DNA of 64,000 nucleotides, from positions 1 through 64,000 of the forward strand of contig CAJTCU010000003.1 in NCBI GenBank assembly GCA_910574935.1, in the 5' to 3' direction. Of this stretch, positions 8,731 through 15,460 are shown piece by piece; the stretch's first letter is position 1; the number at the start of each line of letters is the position of its first letter. Made by a program: the position numbers and the translations under genes. This DNA comes from Oscillospiraceae bacterium (GTDB taxonomy: Bacteria; Bacillota; Clostridia; Oscillospirales; Acutalibacteraceae). A model generated the notes under the pieces. The model ran no database searches, had not been told where the DNA came from, and saw only the letters and a program-made list of their open reading frames with translations.

Positions 8731-9232
8731 CCGCCGTGTAGTGCTGAAAGAAATCGTACTGCGGAACCTGCGGGAAGCGATCTCCTATGTGACACAGTAT
8801 GAGGACGACTTTATCCAGCGGGCGGTAGAGCAGAGCCTGCGGGCGCGTGATAAGGCGCTGGCACAGTCTGAAAAGCGCATCGTGGAGTTGGATGTGATCT
8901 TCAAGAGGATTTACGAGGATAACATTTCCGGCAAGCTGTCCCGTGGCTATGAACAGGAGCAGTTAAAGGCCATCGTGGAAACCCTGGAACGGGAAGTGAA
9001 ACAGCAGGAGCAGAAGAAAGCCAACGTCAGGAAGTTCATTTCTGCGGTGAATAAGTACACGGACATGACCCAGCTTGACGCCACCATCCTGCGTGAGTTC
9101 GTAGAACAGATCAGGGTGTCTGACACCTACACGAGCGACGAACAGCAGAAGCGGGTGAAAATCCGGGAAATTGAGATCGTCTATAACTTCATGGGTGCGT
9201 TTGATTTTGAGGAAGCGCGGGAGCAATCCTAA
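8730..9232 (+). pseudogene. C-terminal part of a large serine recombinase (DUF4368)
   Basis: From IRRVVLKEIVLRNLREA the frame gives the coiled-coil C-terminus typical of recombinases with DUF4368: AEKRIVELD-like (SEKRIVELDVIFKRIYEDN), ISGKLSRGYEQEQL, a TQLDATILREFVEQIRV stretch and the end IEIVYNFMGAFDF. Catalytic and zinc-ribbon domains are absent. The methyltransferase remnant on the other strand stops exactly at this junction, so a deletion or recombination joined the two. Confidence 0.8.
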
Positions 9233-9381
9233 ACGGCCCAAGACAAAAATAATGCGAAAGTCGGCGCAGCTTGATGCTACGCCGGCCCTCGCTTAAAATG
9301 TTTTCTTACGTTATCGCCCCATTCTGGAGCCGCCCTTTTTTGTAATAGAAACCGGTTATGGAAAAAATTTCGAAACAGAGC

Positions 9382-9410
9382 TTGACATTCTTTCGGAAAT
9401 GCAATATAAT
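9382..9410 (+). promoter_or_regulatory. Consensus promoter of tRNA-Gly
   Basis: TTGACA and TATAAT, both perfect, 17 bp apart, 16 bp before the mature tRNA. Confidence 0.9.
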
Positions 9411-9426
9411 AAAAAAGTAATACGAT

Positions 9427-9500
9427 GCGGGCGTAGTTCAATGGCAGAACATCAGCTTCCCAAGCTGAATACGAGGGTTCGATTCCCTTCGCCCGCTCCA
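9427..9500 (+). tRNA. tRNA-Gly (anticodon CCC)
   Basis: Acceptor stem GCGGGCG pairs with CGCCCGC at 9490-9496; the anticodon loop is TTCCCAA in the stem TCAGC/GCTGA, giving CCC for GGG codons; the T arm reads GAGGGTTCGATTCCCTT; CCA is encoded. 74 nt with no mispair in the acceptor stem. A consensus promoter precedes and a terminator follows, so it is a single-gene unit. It borders mobile-element remnants on both sides. Confidence 0.95.
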
Positions 9501-9537
9501 TCAAGAGGCGACAAAAAAGATATTCGCCCCAAAAAAG

Positions 9538-9559
9538 GCCCGGAACTCCGGGCTTTTTT
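9538..9559 (+). terminator. Terminator after tRNA-Gly
   Basis: GCCCGG/CCGGGC stem with an AACT loop followed by six T. Confidence 0.9.
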
Positions 9560-9670
9560 GCTGCCCGAAAGCCTGGATTTGAAAAGTCAAAAACGTAGAT
9601 GAAAATTTGGTGTGTTGGCTTTCCAGCAGGAAGTGAACCCTCACAACAACAGAATAAAGAAAAACGAGAG

Positions 9671-9700
9671 GGCCAGCGGAGATGATTTGCTGGCCTTTTT
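9671..9700 (+). terminator. Terminator or attenuator hairpin
   Basis: Seven-bp perfect stem GGCCAGC/GCTGGCC with an 11-nt loop followed by five T. It lies in the untranslated stretch between the tRNA and the antirestriction-like gene. Confidence 0.65.
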
Positions 9701-9758
9701 CCGCAAAAGACGGTAGTCTTTTGCTTGCATAAGGGCGATAGCCCGTTGCATACATAGC

Positions 9759-9803
9759 CGGTCGCTGGAGAGCAATCTCCAAAACAAGCGACCGACTTTT
9801 TTT
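9759..9803 (+). terminator. Attenuator directly before the antirestriction-like gene
   Basis: CGGTCGCT (9759-9766) pairs with AGCGACCG (9787-9794), enclosing a second stem GGAGA/TCTCC, and seven T follow. The hairpin ends 23 bp before the start codon, with the ribosome binding site after it, so transcription of the gene must read through: leader attenuation is likely. Confidence 0.7.
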
Positions 9804-9825
9804 ATTTCAGGAAGGAGATGAACCT

Positions 9826-10299
9826 ATGATAACCCTAAAAATCTGGCATGGCCCCATGAGGACTACGCTGACCCTCCCCCTGGGCGAAGCGGAGATGCAG
9901 AAAGCGCTCGTCCAGGCGTTCCGCACCGCGCCATTCAAAGTCGTGGCAGACGATGTATCCCCAAAGGAACTGGCCCTGCTGAATGGAAAAGAAATCGATC
10001 TGGACGAACTGAACTTCCTCGCCAAAAGCCTGGATCGGTTTACCCCATATGAGCAAGAGCAGTTTCTGGCAGCGGTGCAGGTGGAGCAGCCATCAGACCT
10101 CAAAGCCCTCATCAACCTCGCCTTTAATATGGAAAGGTACACGCTGGTACAAAATGTCAACGACCTGGCCGCTGTGGGCAGGAAATATCTGCTCAATAAG
10201 CTGGGCGTTCTGCCCGCTTCCCAAATTGACAACCTCGATTTCGAGCAGGCAGGCCATGACCTGCTAACCAGCGGGGATGAGACTCCTACCACCTATTAA
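9826..10299 (+). CDS. Antirestriction (ArdA-like) family protein, probably truncated
   Basis: 157 residues. Parts recognised from Clostridia conjugative elements: the start ITLKIWHGPMRTTLTLP, IDLDELNFLAKSLDRF, and DLKALINLAFNMERYTLVQN. Relatives continue well beyond this length, and here the frame ends soon after LLTSGDETPTTY, where the similarity seems cut. AGGAAGGAG precedes the ATG. ArdA-type proteins mimic DNA and block type I restriction during transfer; the assignment here is by context and motif memory and is moderate. Two stacked terminator-like hairpins lie in its leader. Confidence 0.55.
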   Translation: MITLKIWHGPMRTTLTLPLGEAEMQKALVQAFRTAPFKVVADDVSPKELALLNGKEIDLDELNFLAKSLDRFTPYEQEQFLAAVQVEQPSDLKALINLAFNMERYTLVQNVNDLAAVGRKYLLNKLGVLPASQIDNLDFEQAGHDLLTSGDETPTTY

Positions 10300-10398
10300 A
10301 GCTTTCACCATTGCAATGACTCTTAGCAAGGCAAAAGCCAAAATGAAAAATCCCTCCGGCCCCCGAAACTGGGATACGGAAGGTTTTCTTTTTACGGA

Positions 10399-10632
10399 CT
10401 ATGTTCCAAAATATCTGGCAAACTCCTCCATGCGTTTCTCCACTTCACATGGAAGGGGCATCCACTCTCACAGTGCCCGCACTTCACGCAGTCACTGGCG
10501 CACAGGGGCAGCTTCTCATAGTGGCCCTCGCCAGCTCGTCCCCGGCTAAGGCCAGGTCATAATATTTGTTGATAAGCCCCGCTCTTTGGACAGGGCTGGC
10601 AGTGGTTGCAGTAGACGCAGCCGCCCTCGGCC
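10399..10632 (-). pseudogene. Aldo/keto reductase, C-terminal iron-sulfur tail only
   Basis: Spread over shifted frames are CVYCNHCQPCPK, GLINKYYDLALAGDELA and DCVKCGHCESGCPFHVK, the ferredoxin-like tail of Fe-S aldo/keto reductases. At least two frameshifts occur (after PCPK and after DELAR) and the TIM-barrel domain is missing. The scrap is fused upstream to the first codons of a flavodoxin-like gene. Confidence 0.7.
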
Positions 10633-10671
10633 CTTGGGCCGCGGGCTGCCGTTCAGAATCAAACTCCTCAT
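10633..10671 (-). pseudogene. Start of a flavodoxin/NADPH-FMN reductase gene
   Basis: Only MRSLILNGSPRPKG remains, the first strand and phosphate-binding loop of the flavodoxin-like oxidoreductases (LILNGSPR). A GGGAGGG ribosome binding site and a plausible promoter (TTGATT, 17 bp, TAAAAT on the minus strand) are intact, then the sequence jumps into the aldo/keto reductase tail. It is the 5' stump of a gene deleted in its middle. Confidence 0.65.
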
Positions 10672-10743
10672 GAATAATCCCTCCCTGGTATGGCATAAAG
10701 CCATTTTATCACCAGAGAGGGAATCAATCAAATACCTATGCAC

Positions 10744-10757
10744 TATACCATGGTATA
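10744..10757. promoter_or_regulatory. Palindromic operator, copy 1
   Basis: TATACCATGGTATA is a perfect 14-bp palindrome upstream of the -35 region of the decayed flavodoxin gene. The same core, ATACCATGGTAT, recurs in the LysR promoter region at 12726-12737. Confidence 0.7.
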
Positions 10758-10782
10758 CTCAAAAGGCATATATCTGTTTTCC

Positions 10783-11706
10783 CTACTGTATGCTCTTTTT
10801 TACAAAATCCAACGACAACTGGATTGCCCTCTCCTCGTCCACGCCGGAAAACCCATGCCCCGCGCCCTCGATCTCCATCAGCTCCGCCGAAGGGAACACC
10901 TCCACCGCCCGGCGGGAGTACTCGATGGGCACCAGCTGGTCGGCGGTGCCGTGGATAAGCAATACCGGGCCAGGGTAATTTTTTATCACATCATAGATGT
11001 CAAAGGACATGGCATCCTCGGCATAGATACGCCCCAGCAGCAGGCCCATGATCTCCTCTGTTTCTGGCAGTTCCCGGCCCTCCATGCGCTTTCTCGCGTC
11101 GTCCTGCAAAACGTAAGCTGGGAAGATTGCTACCAGCCCCCGCACCCTCTCCGGCTGAGTGCCCGCAATATAAGACGCTACAAAACCGCCTTGGCTCTGC
11201 CCGGCAAGGAAGATGTTTTGGCTGTCGATCTGCTCCATAGCCGCCAGGCCCTCCAGCACCACCGCCATGTCCGCCGCTTCGGTGAGCACTGACATCTCCG
11301 TGGTTTTGCCATCACTCTGGATATCATTGCCCCCGCCGATGAAATCAAAAATGTAGGCGGCAACGCCGTTCTGGGCAAAGACTTCCGCATAGGGCCGGTT
11401 GTGGGCGCAATGCCCGCCGAAACCGTGGGCCATAATGACTGCCGGGAACGGCCCCTCGCCCGCTGGCAGATACAATTCACCATAGATCTTCTTACCGTCA
11501 CGCTCAAAAGTCATAATTTCCATTTTGCACTCTCCTTCGGTTTGTGTTTTTTCTGGCTCGGTTGATTCGATCATTCCAGGCGCTTCCATGGAGGAAACAG
11601 GAGCTTGGCTAGACTCTGGCTGTGATTCGGACGGGGGCTTTTGCGCGGCACAACCGCCCAGACTAATTAGGCAAAACGTTGCCAGCACAGCAAAGATTCG
11701 CCTCAT
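10783..11706 (-). CDS. Lipoprotein alpha/beta hydrolase (dienelactone hydrolase-like)
   Basis: 307 residues from the ATG whose first bases overlap the LysR stop (ATGA). A signal peptide with lipobox (LISLGGC, Cys near residue 19) predicts anchoring to the outer face of the membrane, followed by a Ser/Pro/Glu-rich linker. The hydrolase domain has the oxyanion region MAHGFGGHC, nucleophile elbow GQSQGG, acid in HGTADQLVP and His in GAGHGFSG. It is an extracytoplasmic esterase or peptidase-like enzyme of unknown substrate, expressed with the LysR regulator. Confidence 0.85.
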   Translation of the reverse strand: MRRIFAVLATFCLISLGGCAAQKPPSESQPESSQAPVSSMEAPGMIESTEPEKTQTEGECKMEIMTFERDGKKIYGELYLPAGEGPFPAVIMAHGFGGHCAHNRPYAEVFAQNGVAAYIFDFIGGGNDIQSDGKTTEMSVLTEAADMAVVLEGLAAMEQIDSQNIFLAGQSQGGFVASYIAGTQPERVRGLVAIFPAYVLQDDARKRMEGRELPETEEIMGLLLGRIYAEDAMSFDIYDVIKNYPGPVLLIHGTADQLVPIEYSRRAVEVFPSAELMEIEGAGHGFSGVDEERAIQLSLDFVKKSIQ

Positions 11707-12581
11707 TCCTCCAACCCCCGCAGCTTCACCAAAAACTTCTCCGCCGCCTTCGTAAACACCTGATACTTCTTCCACAGCACAAACATGGGCGACTCGTTTT
11801 GCTTGGACAGCGGCCGAAAACACAGCTTGCTGTCCCCGCTGGTGTTGACGATCTTGTCAAAGGACAGCGCATAGCCCATGCCCTCCTCCACCATCAGCGA
11901 GCCGTTATAGAGCAGGTTGAAGGTGCCCACCACGTTCAGCTTCTTCTGGTCGCGGCCCAGCCACTCTTTCGTATCCTGGTCGCACATGGCCTGGCGGGAG
12001 AGGATGAGGGGCTTGTTCCAAAGCTCTTTAGGGTCGATGCTCTCTTTCTCCGCCAGGGGGTCGTCCCGGCGCATCAGCACGCCGTAATGCTCCGGACAAG
12101 GTATCTGGATAGATTCATATTTCGATGTATCAAACTCCCCGAACACCACCCCGAAGTCGATCAGCCCGCCGTCCAGCTGTTCGATCACGGAGCACTTGTC
12201 TCCGCTGACCACATGGAGGTGCACATCCGGCCATTCTTCCCGCAAAGCCTGCACCGCCCGCACCAGCACCCGCAAGCCGTCCGTCTCCCCGGCCCCCACG
12301 GTGATGTCTCCGGAAACCGGCTCCTCCGCCAAAGCAATCTCATCCTCGGCCTTTTTCACCAGTTCCATGATCTCCTCAGCCCGCTTGCGTAAGATCATGC
12401 CCTCTTCCGTGAGGGTGATGCTCCTGCTTCCCCGGATAAAAAGCTGCTTGCCCAGTTCCTCCTCCATGTCCCGGATCTGCCGGGACAAAGTGGGCTGGGA
12501 AAGGTTCAGGGACTCCGCCGCCCGCAGGATGTTCTGCTCCCGGGTAACGGCTAAAAAGTATTGCAGAACCCGCAATTCCAT
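11703..12581 (-). CDS. LysR-family transcriptional regulator
   Basis: 292 residues. The N-terminal winged helix-turn-helix is clear (MELRVLQYFLAVTREQNILR, then SLNLSQPTLSRQI), and residues about 90-290 form the periplasmic-binding-protein-like effector domain (GDITVGAGETDG). AAAGGAGG precedes the ATG. Promoter and operator lie at 12695-12737. It overlaps the downstream lipoprotein hydrolase by 4 bp and probably also controls the rightward gene starting at 12807. Confidence 0.92.
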   Translation of the reverse strand: MELRVLQYFLAVTREQNILRAAESLNLSQPTLSRQIRDMEEELGKQLFIRGSRSITLTEEGMILRKRAEEIMELVKKAEDEIALAEEPVSGDITVGAGETDGLRVLVRAVQALREEWPDVHLHVVSGDKCSVIEQLDGGLIDFGVVFGEFDTSKYESIQIPCPEHYGVLMRRDDPLAEKESIDPKELWNKPLILSRQAMCDQDTKEWLGRDQKKLNVVGTFNLLYNGSLMVEEGMGYALSFDKIVNTSGDSKLCFRPLSKQNESPMFVLWKKYQVFTKAAEKFLVKLRGLEE

Positions 12582-12694
12582 GGAATTTTCCTCCTTTAAA
12601 CTGATTCATAAGAGTTTTCCCGAACTTTTTGGAGAAAAGCGAACCGTTTCGCAGTTCGGGAAAAAACTTGGAATACATACCCCGTGTGTATTTT

Positions 12695-12779
12695 ATCATA
12701 GCAAAAAGTGGTATAGCTGTCAAGCATACCATGGTATAGCATCAAAGTATTTGTTTTTCCGGTTTCAGCGGGTTATAAT
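12695..12779. promoter_or_regulatory. Divergent promoters with shared palindrome
   Basis: Leftward (LysR): TTGACA at 12718-12723 and TATGAT at 12695-12700, 17 bp apart. Rightward: TTGTTT at 12751-12756 and TATAAT at 12774-12779, 17 bp apart. Between them, 12726-12737, is the palindrome ATACCATGGTAT, immediately upstream of the leftward -35, in a good place for LysR autoregulation and control of both directions. Confidence 0.75.
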
Positions 12780-12806
12780 AGGCCCATCAAGCAAGGGGGT
12801 GGCAAA

Positions 12807-13037
12807 ATGGGAACCTACCAGACGAAAGAAGCCATCGAGCAGAACCTGCGGGACGCTGGCTGTGAGGGGGGCTGTATCCGGGAATTCATGCAAGACTTGG
12901 AGCAGGACAGGATGCAGGCTGGGCTGCGGCTTTTGAACCAGCACCGCCGGTCGCTGCTGGACGCCATACACCGGGAGCAGAAACGAATTGACTGCCTGGA
13001 CTATCTGCTCTATCAAATCAGGAAGAACAATATTTGA
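12807..13037 (+). CDS. Small helical protein of unknown function
   Basis: 76 residues, starting MGTYQTKEAIEQNLRDAGC, rich in charged and Leu residues and probably helical throughout (QAGLRLLNQHRRSLLDAIH). Two Cys in CEGGC near residue 19 and one near residue 65. AAGGGGGTGG stands before the ATG, and a good promoter with the LysR-type palindrome lies upstream. It precedes the DUF3737 gene by 21 bp. I do not recognise a family. Confidence 0.65.
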   Translation: MGTYQTKEAIEQNLRDAGCEGGCIREFMQDLEQDRMQAGLRLLNQHRRSLLDAIHREQKRIDCLDYLLYQIRKNNI

Positions 13038-13058
13038 TTCAGAAAGGAAGAACCTTCC

Positions 13059-13913
13059 ATGAAAGAAATCATCGAAAACAAAACTTTTGATATAGAGCGC
13101 GCCCTTTACAATTCTGACGGCCTGCTGCTGAAAAACTGCCGCTTTGACGGCCCTGCTGACGGGGAAAGCGCCCTTAAGGAGAGCCGCAATGTGGAGCTGG
13201 AGAACTGCTTCTTCAACCTGCGCTACCCCTTCTGGCACGATGACAGTGTGAAGATCACCGATGCTGAAATGACCGAAATGTGCCGCGCCGCTATCTGGTA
13301 CTCCCGGAACATGGAGATTGCCCACTCGAAGCTCCACGGCATCAAGGCTCTGCGGGAGTGCGCGAACATCAAAATGCGGGGGTGCGACGTGATTTCCCCA
13401 GAATTTGGCTGGTCTGTCCACGGCATGGAGATGCTGGACACCACCGTGCAGGGTGAGTATTTTATGATGCGTTCCGATGATCTGCACTTTGACAACGTGA
13501 CCCTCAAAGGCAAATACTCCTTCCAGTACATCGAAAACTCGGAGTTCGAAAACTGCAATTTTGATACCAAAGACACTTTCTGGCACGCCAAGAATATCAC
13601 TGTGCGCAACAGCACCGTCAAGGGCGAGTACCTGGCCTGGTACAGTGAAAATATCACGTTTATCAACTGCAAAATCATCGGCACCCAGCCCCTTTGTTAC
13701 TGCAAGGGCCTCAAGCTCATCGACTGCGAGATGATCGACACTGACCGAAGCTTTGAAAAGTCCCAAGTGGAGGCCACCCTGACCGCGCCTATCGTCAGCA
13801 TCAAGAACCCGCTGTCCGGACACATCCATGCGCCGGGGGTGGGCGAGATCATTCGGGATGATGAGAACTCCCATGGGGAGATCATCGTGCAGTGCCAATG
13901 CCATTGCGCCTGA
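13059..13913 (+). CDS. DUF3737 family protein (right-handed beta-helix)
   Basis: 284 residues made of repeated short strands (LLLKNCRFDGP, NVELENCFFN, NMEIAHSKLHG, SEFENCNFDTKDTFWHAKN, ITFINCKIIG), the pattern of a beta-helix of pentapeptide/pectate-lyase-like architecture; the overall sequence matches DUF3737. No signal peptide. AGAAAGGAAG precedes the ATG. Function of the family is unknown; it commonly accompanies flavodoxin, aldo/keto reductase and LysR genes in Clostridia, which fits the remnants nearby. Confidence 0.85.
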   Translation: MKEIIENKTFDIERALYNSDGLLLKNCRFDGPADGESALKESRNVELENCFFNLRYPFWHDDSVKITDAEMTEMCRAAIWYSRNMEIAHSKLHGIKALRECANIKMRGCDVISPEFGWSVHGMEMLDTTVQGEYFMMRSDDLHFDNVTLKGKYSFQYIENSEFENCNFDTKDTFWHAKNITVRNSTVKGEYLAWYSENITFINCKIIGTQPLCYCKGLKLIDCEMIDTDRSFEKSQVEATLTAPIVSIKNPLSGHIHAPGVGEIIRDDENSHGEIIVQCQCHCA

Positions 13914-13914
13914 T

Positions 13915-14724
13915 ATGGGTTACCTGTTTCGCGGTGTTTTGATCGGCCTGCTGTTCGGCGTACCCGCCGGGGCCGTGGGGGCCATGACCGCCCAGCGGGC
14001 GTACAGTTTCGGCCTGTGGGCGGGGCTGCTGACCGGGCTGGGCTCTTCGGTGGCGGACTGTCTGTATGCTTGTGTGGGGGCCTTTGGGCTGTCCCTCATT
14101 TCAGATTTCCTGTTGGCTCATCAGACTATTATCAATCTGCTGGGCGGGACGGTCATCAATGTGTACGGCGCAAGCGAATCCCTGGCTCTGGGGGTGGACG
14201 ATGGCAGCGGGATGCTCCTCTTCGACGACCTGAACGTGGTGGAGGCAGTGGACGGCGAAATGTACCTGACCAGCCTCTACAACTTCGCCCAGCCGCTTAT
14301 TCGCTATAGGATTTCCGATTCCCTAACCTTAACTGAACCAACAAAAGATAGTCCTTTTACCCGCGCCGCCGGGCTCCTGGGCCGCTGTGAGGATATGCTC
14401 TGGTTTGAAGATGGCTTCGGCCACCGGGATTTCCTCCACCCCCTCGCCATTGAGGGCTTCTGTGTAGAGGGCCTGCGGGATTACCAGTTCCGGCAGACCG
14501 GCAGGGACAGCTTTGTTATGATTGCGGAGAAAACCTCTCAGGGGCGGGAAAGCGTGATTCAGGCGGAAATCACCGCGCAAATGCGGGAAATTCTGGAAGA
14601 AAAAGGGCTGGGTTATGTGCGGTTCCAAGTGACGTTTGTGGAGGAGATTCTCCCTGACCCGCGCACCGGCAAGAAACAGCTTATCGTGAAAAATGACGCA
14701 GAAAGGTGGCGGGCAGCAGGATGA
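13915..14724 (+). CDS. Chimeric ORF: LysE-type N-terminus joined to AMP-ligase C-terminus
   Basis: 269 residues in one open frame. Residues 1-78 look like the start of a LysE/RhtB exporter (MGYLFRGVLIGLLFGVPAGA, then hydrophobic helices to FLLAHQTIINLLGG). From about residue 79 (TVINVYGASESLALG) the sequence is the C-terminal third of a PaaK/F390-synthetase-like adenylate-forming enzyme: YLTSLYNFAQPLIRYRISD, LLGRCEDMLWFEDG, and the tail EEILPDPRTGKKQLIVKND. The two families are unrelated, so a deletion fused them in frame near 14155. The start is 1 bp after the DUF3737 stop. An active product is doubtful: exporter helices and the ligase AMP-binding core are missing. Confidence 0.75.
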   Translation: MGYLFRGVLIGLLFGVPAGAVGAMTAQRAYSFGLWAGLLTGLGSSVADCLYACVGAFGLSLISDFLLAHQTIINLLGGTVINVYGASESLALGVDDGSGMLLFDDLNVVEAVDGEMYLTSLYNFAQPLIRYRISDSLTLTEPTKDSPFTRAAGLLGRCEDMLWFEDGFGHRDFLHPLAIEGFCVEGLRDYQFRQTGRDSFVMIAEKTSQGRESVIQAEITAQMREILEEKGLGYVRFQVTFVEEILPDPRTGKKQLIVKNDAERWRAAG

Positions 14725-15458
14725 AGGATACGATTCTCAGAGGTAAGAGCCTGACAAAGAGCTTTGGAGATACCCCTGTTTTGCAGAACATAGACGTGGA
14801 CATCTACGCCGGGGATTTCACCGTAATCATGGGCTCCTCCGGAGCGGGAAAGTCCACCCTGCTGTACTGCTTAAGCGGTATGGACAGCCTGACCGGCGGC
14901 GAAGTGTTCTTCAGGAATCAGCCCATTACCGGTCTGAGCGAGAAGAAGATGGCGGAGCTGCGGGCCAAGGAGTTCGGCTTCGTGTTCCAGCAGACCCACC
15001 TGGTAAGCAATCTGACCCTCTTTGAGAATGTGGCGGTTGCCGGGTACGCAGGAAAATCTGCTGATGTAAACACCCGCACCCATGCCCTGCTGGAGCAGAT
15101 GCACGTTGGGGACGCGGAAAGCCGCCTGCCCAACCAGGTCTCCGGCGGCGAGGCCCAGCGGGCCGCCATAGCCCGGGCTATGATAAACAGCCCCAGCCTG
15201 CTCTTTGCCGACGAGCCCACCGGGGCGCTGAACAAGGCGAACAGCCAGGAGGTCATGAACCAGCTGACCGAATTGAACGCCCAGGGACAGAGCGTCCTCA
15301 TGGTCACCCACGGCCTGCGGGCGGCGCTGCGCGGGAACCGGCTGCTCTATTTGGAGGATGGGAAAATCTTGGACGAATTAGTGCTTCCCCGCTACCGCAC
15401 AGAAGAAAAAGGACGCGAAAACCAAGTCAGCAGTTGGCTTTCGGAGTTGGGGTGGTAA
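14721..15458 (+). CDS. ABC transporter ATP-binding protein (MacB/LolD-type)
   Basis: 245 residues. ATG overlaps the upstream stop (ATGA), preferred over an in-frame GTG five codons earlier. Walker A is GSSGAGKST near residue 42, Q-loop FVFQQTHLVSN, signature VSGGEAQRAAIARA, Walker B LLFADEPTGAL, H-loop VTHG. The LFENVAVAGYAG and SGG-type features place it with the ATPases that drive FtsX-like permeases in lipoprotein or peptide export and cell-envelope signalling. The permease gene starts 2 bp downstream. Confidence 0.92.
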   Translation: MKDTILRGKSLTKSFGDTPVLQNIDVDIYAGDFTVIMGSSGAGKSTLLYCLSGMDSLTGGEVFFRNQPITGLSEKKMAELRAKEFGFVFQQTHLVSNLTLFENVAVAGYAGKSADVNTRTHALLEQMHVGDAESRLPNQVSGGEAQRAAIARAMINSPSLLFADEPTGALNKANSQEVMNQLTELNAQGQSVLMVTHGLRAALRGNRLLYLEDGKILDELVLPRYRTEEKGRENQVSSWLSELGW

Positions 15459-15460
15459 GC

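Noticed and set aside
9277..9504. Minus-strand ORF with MMERAKGIEPSYSAWEAD
   Set aside because: It is the reverse complement of the tRNA-Gly gene, a well-known spurious translation.
12765..13904. Minus-strand 379-codon ORF
   Set aside because: Antisense of the DUF3737 gene; the plus strand has proper ribosome binding sites and family similarity.
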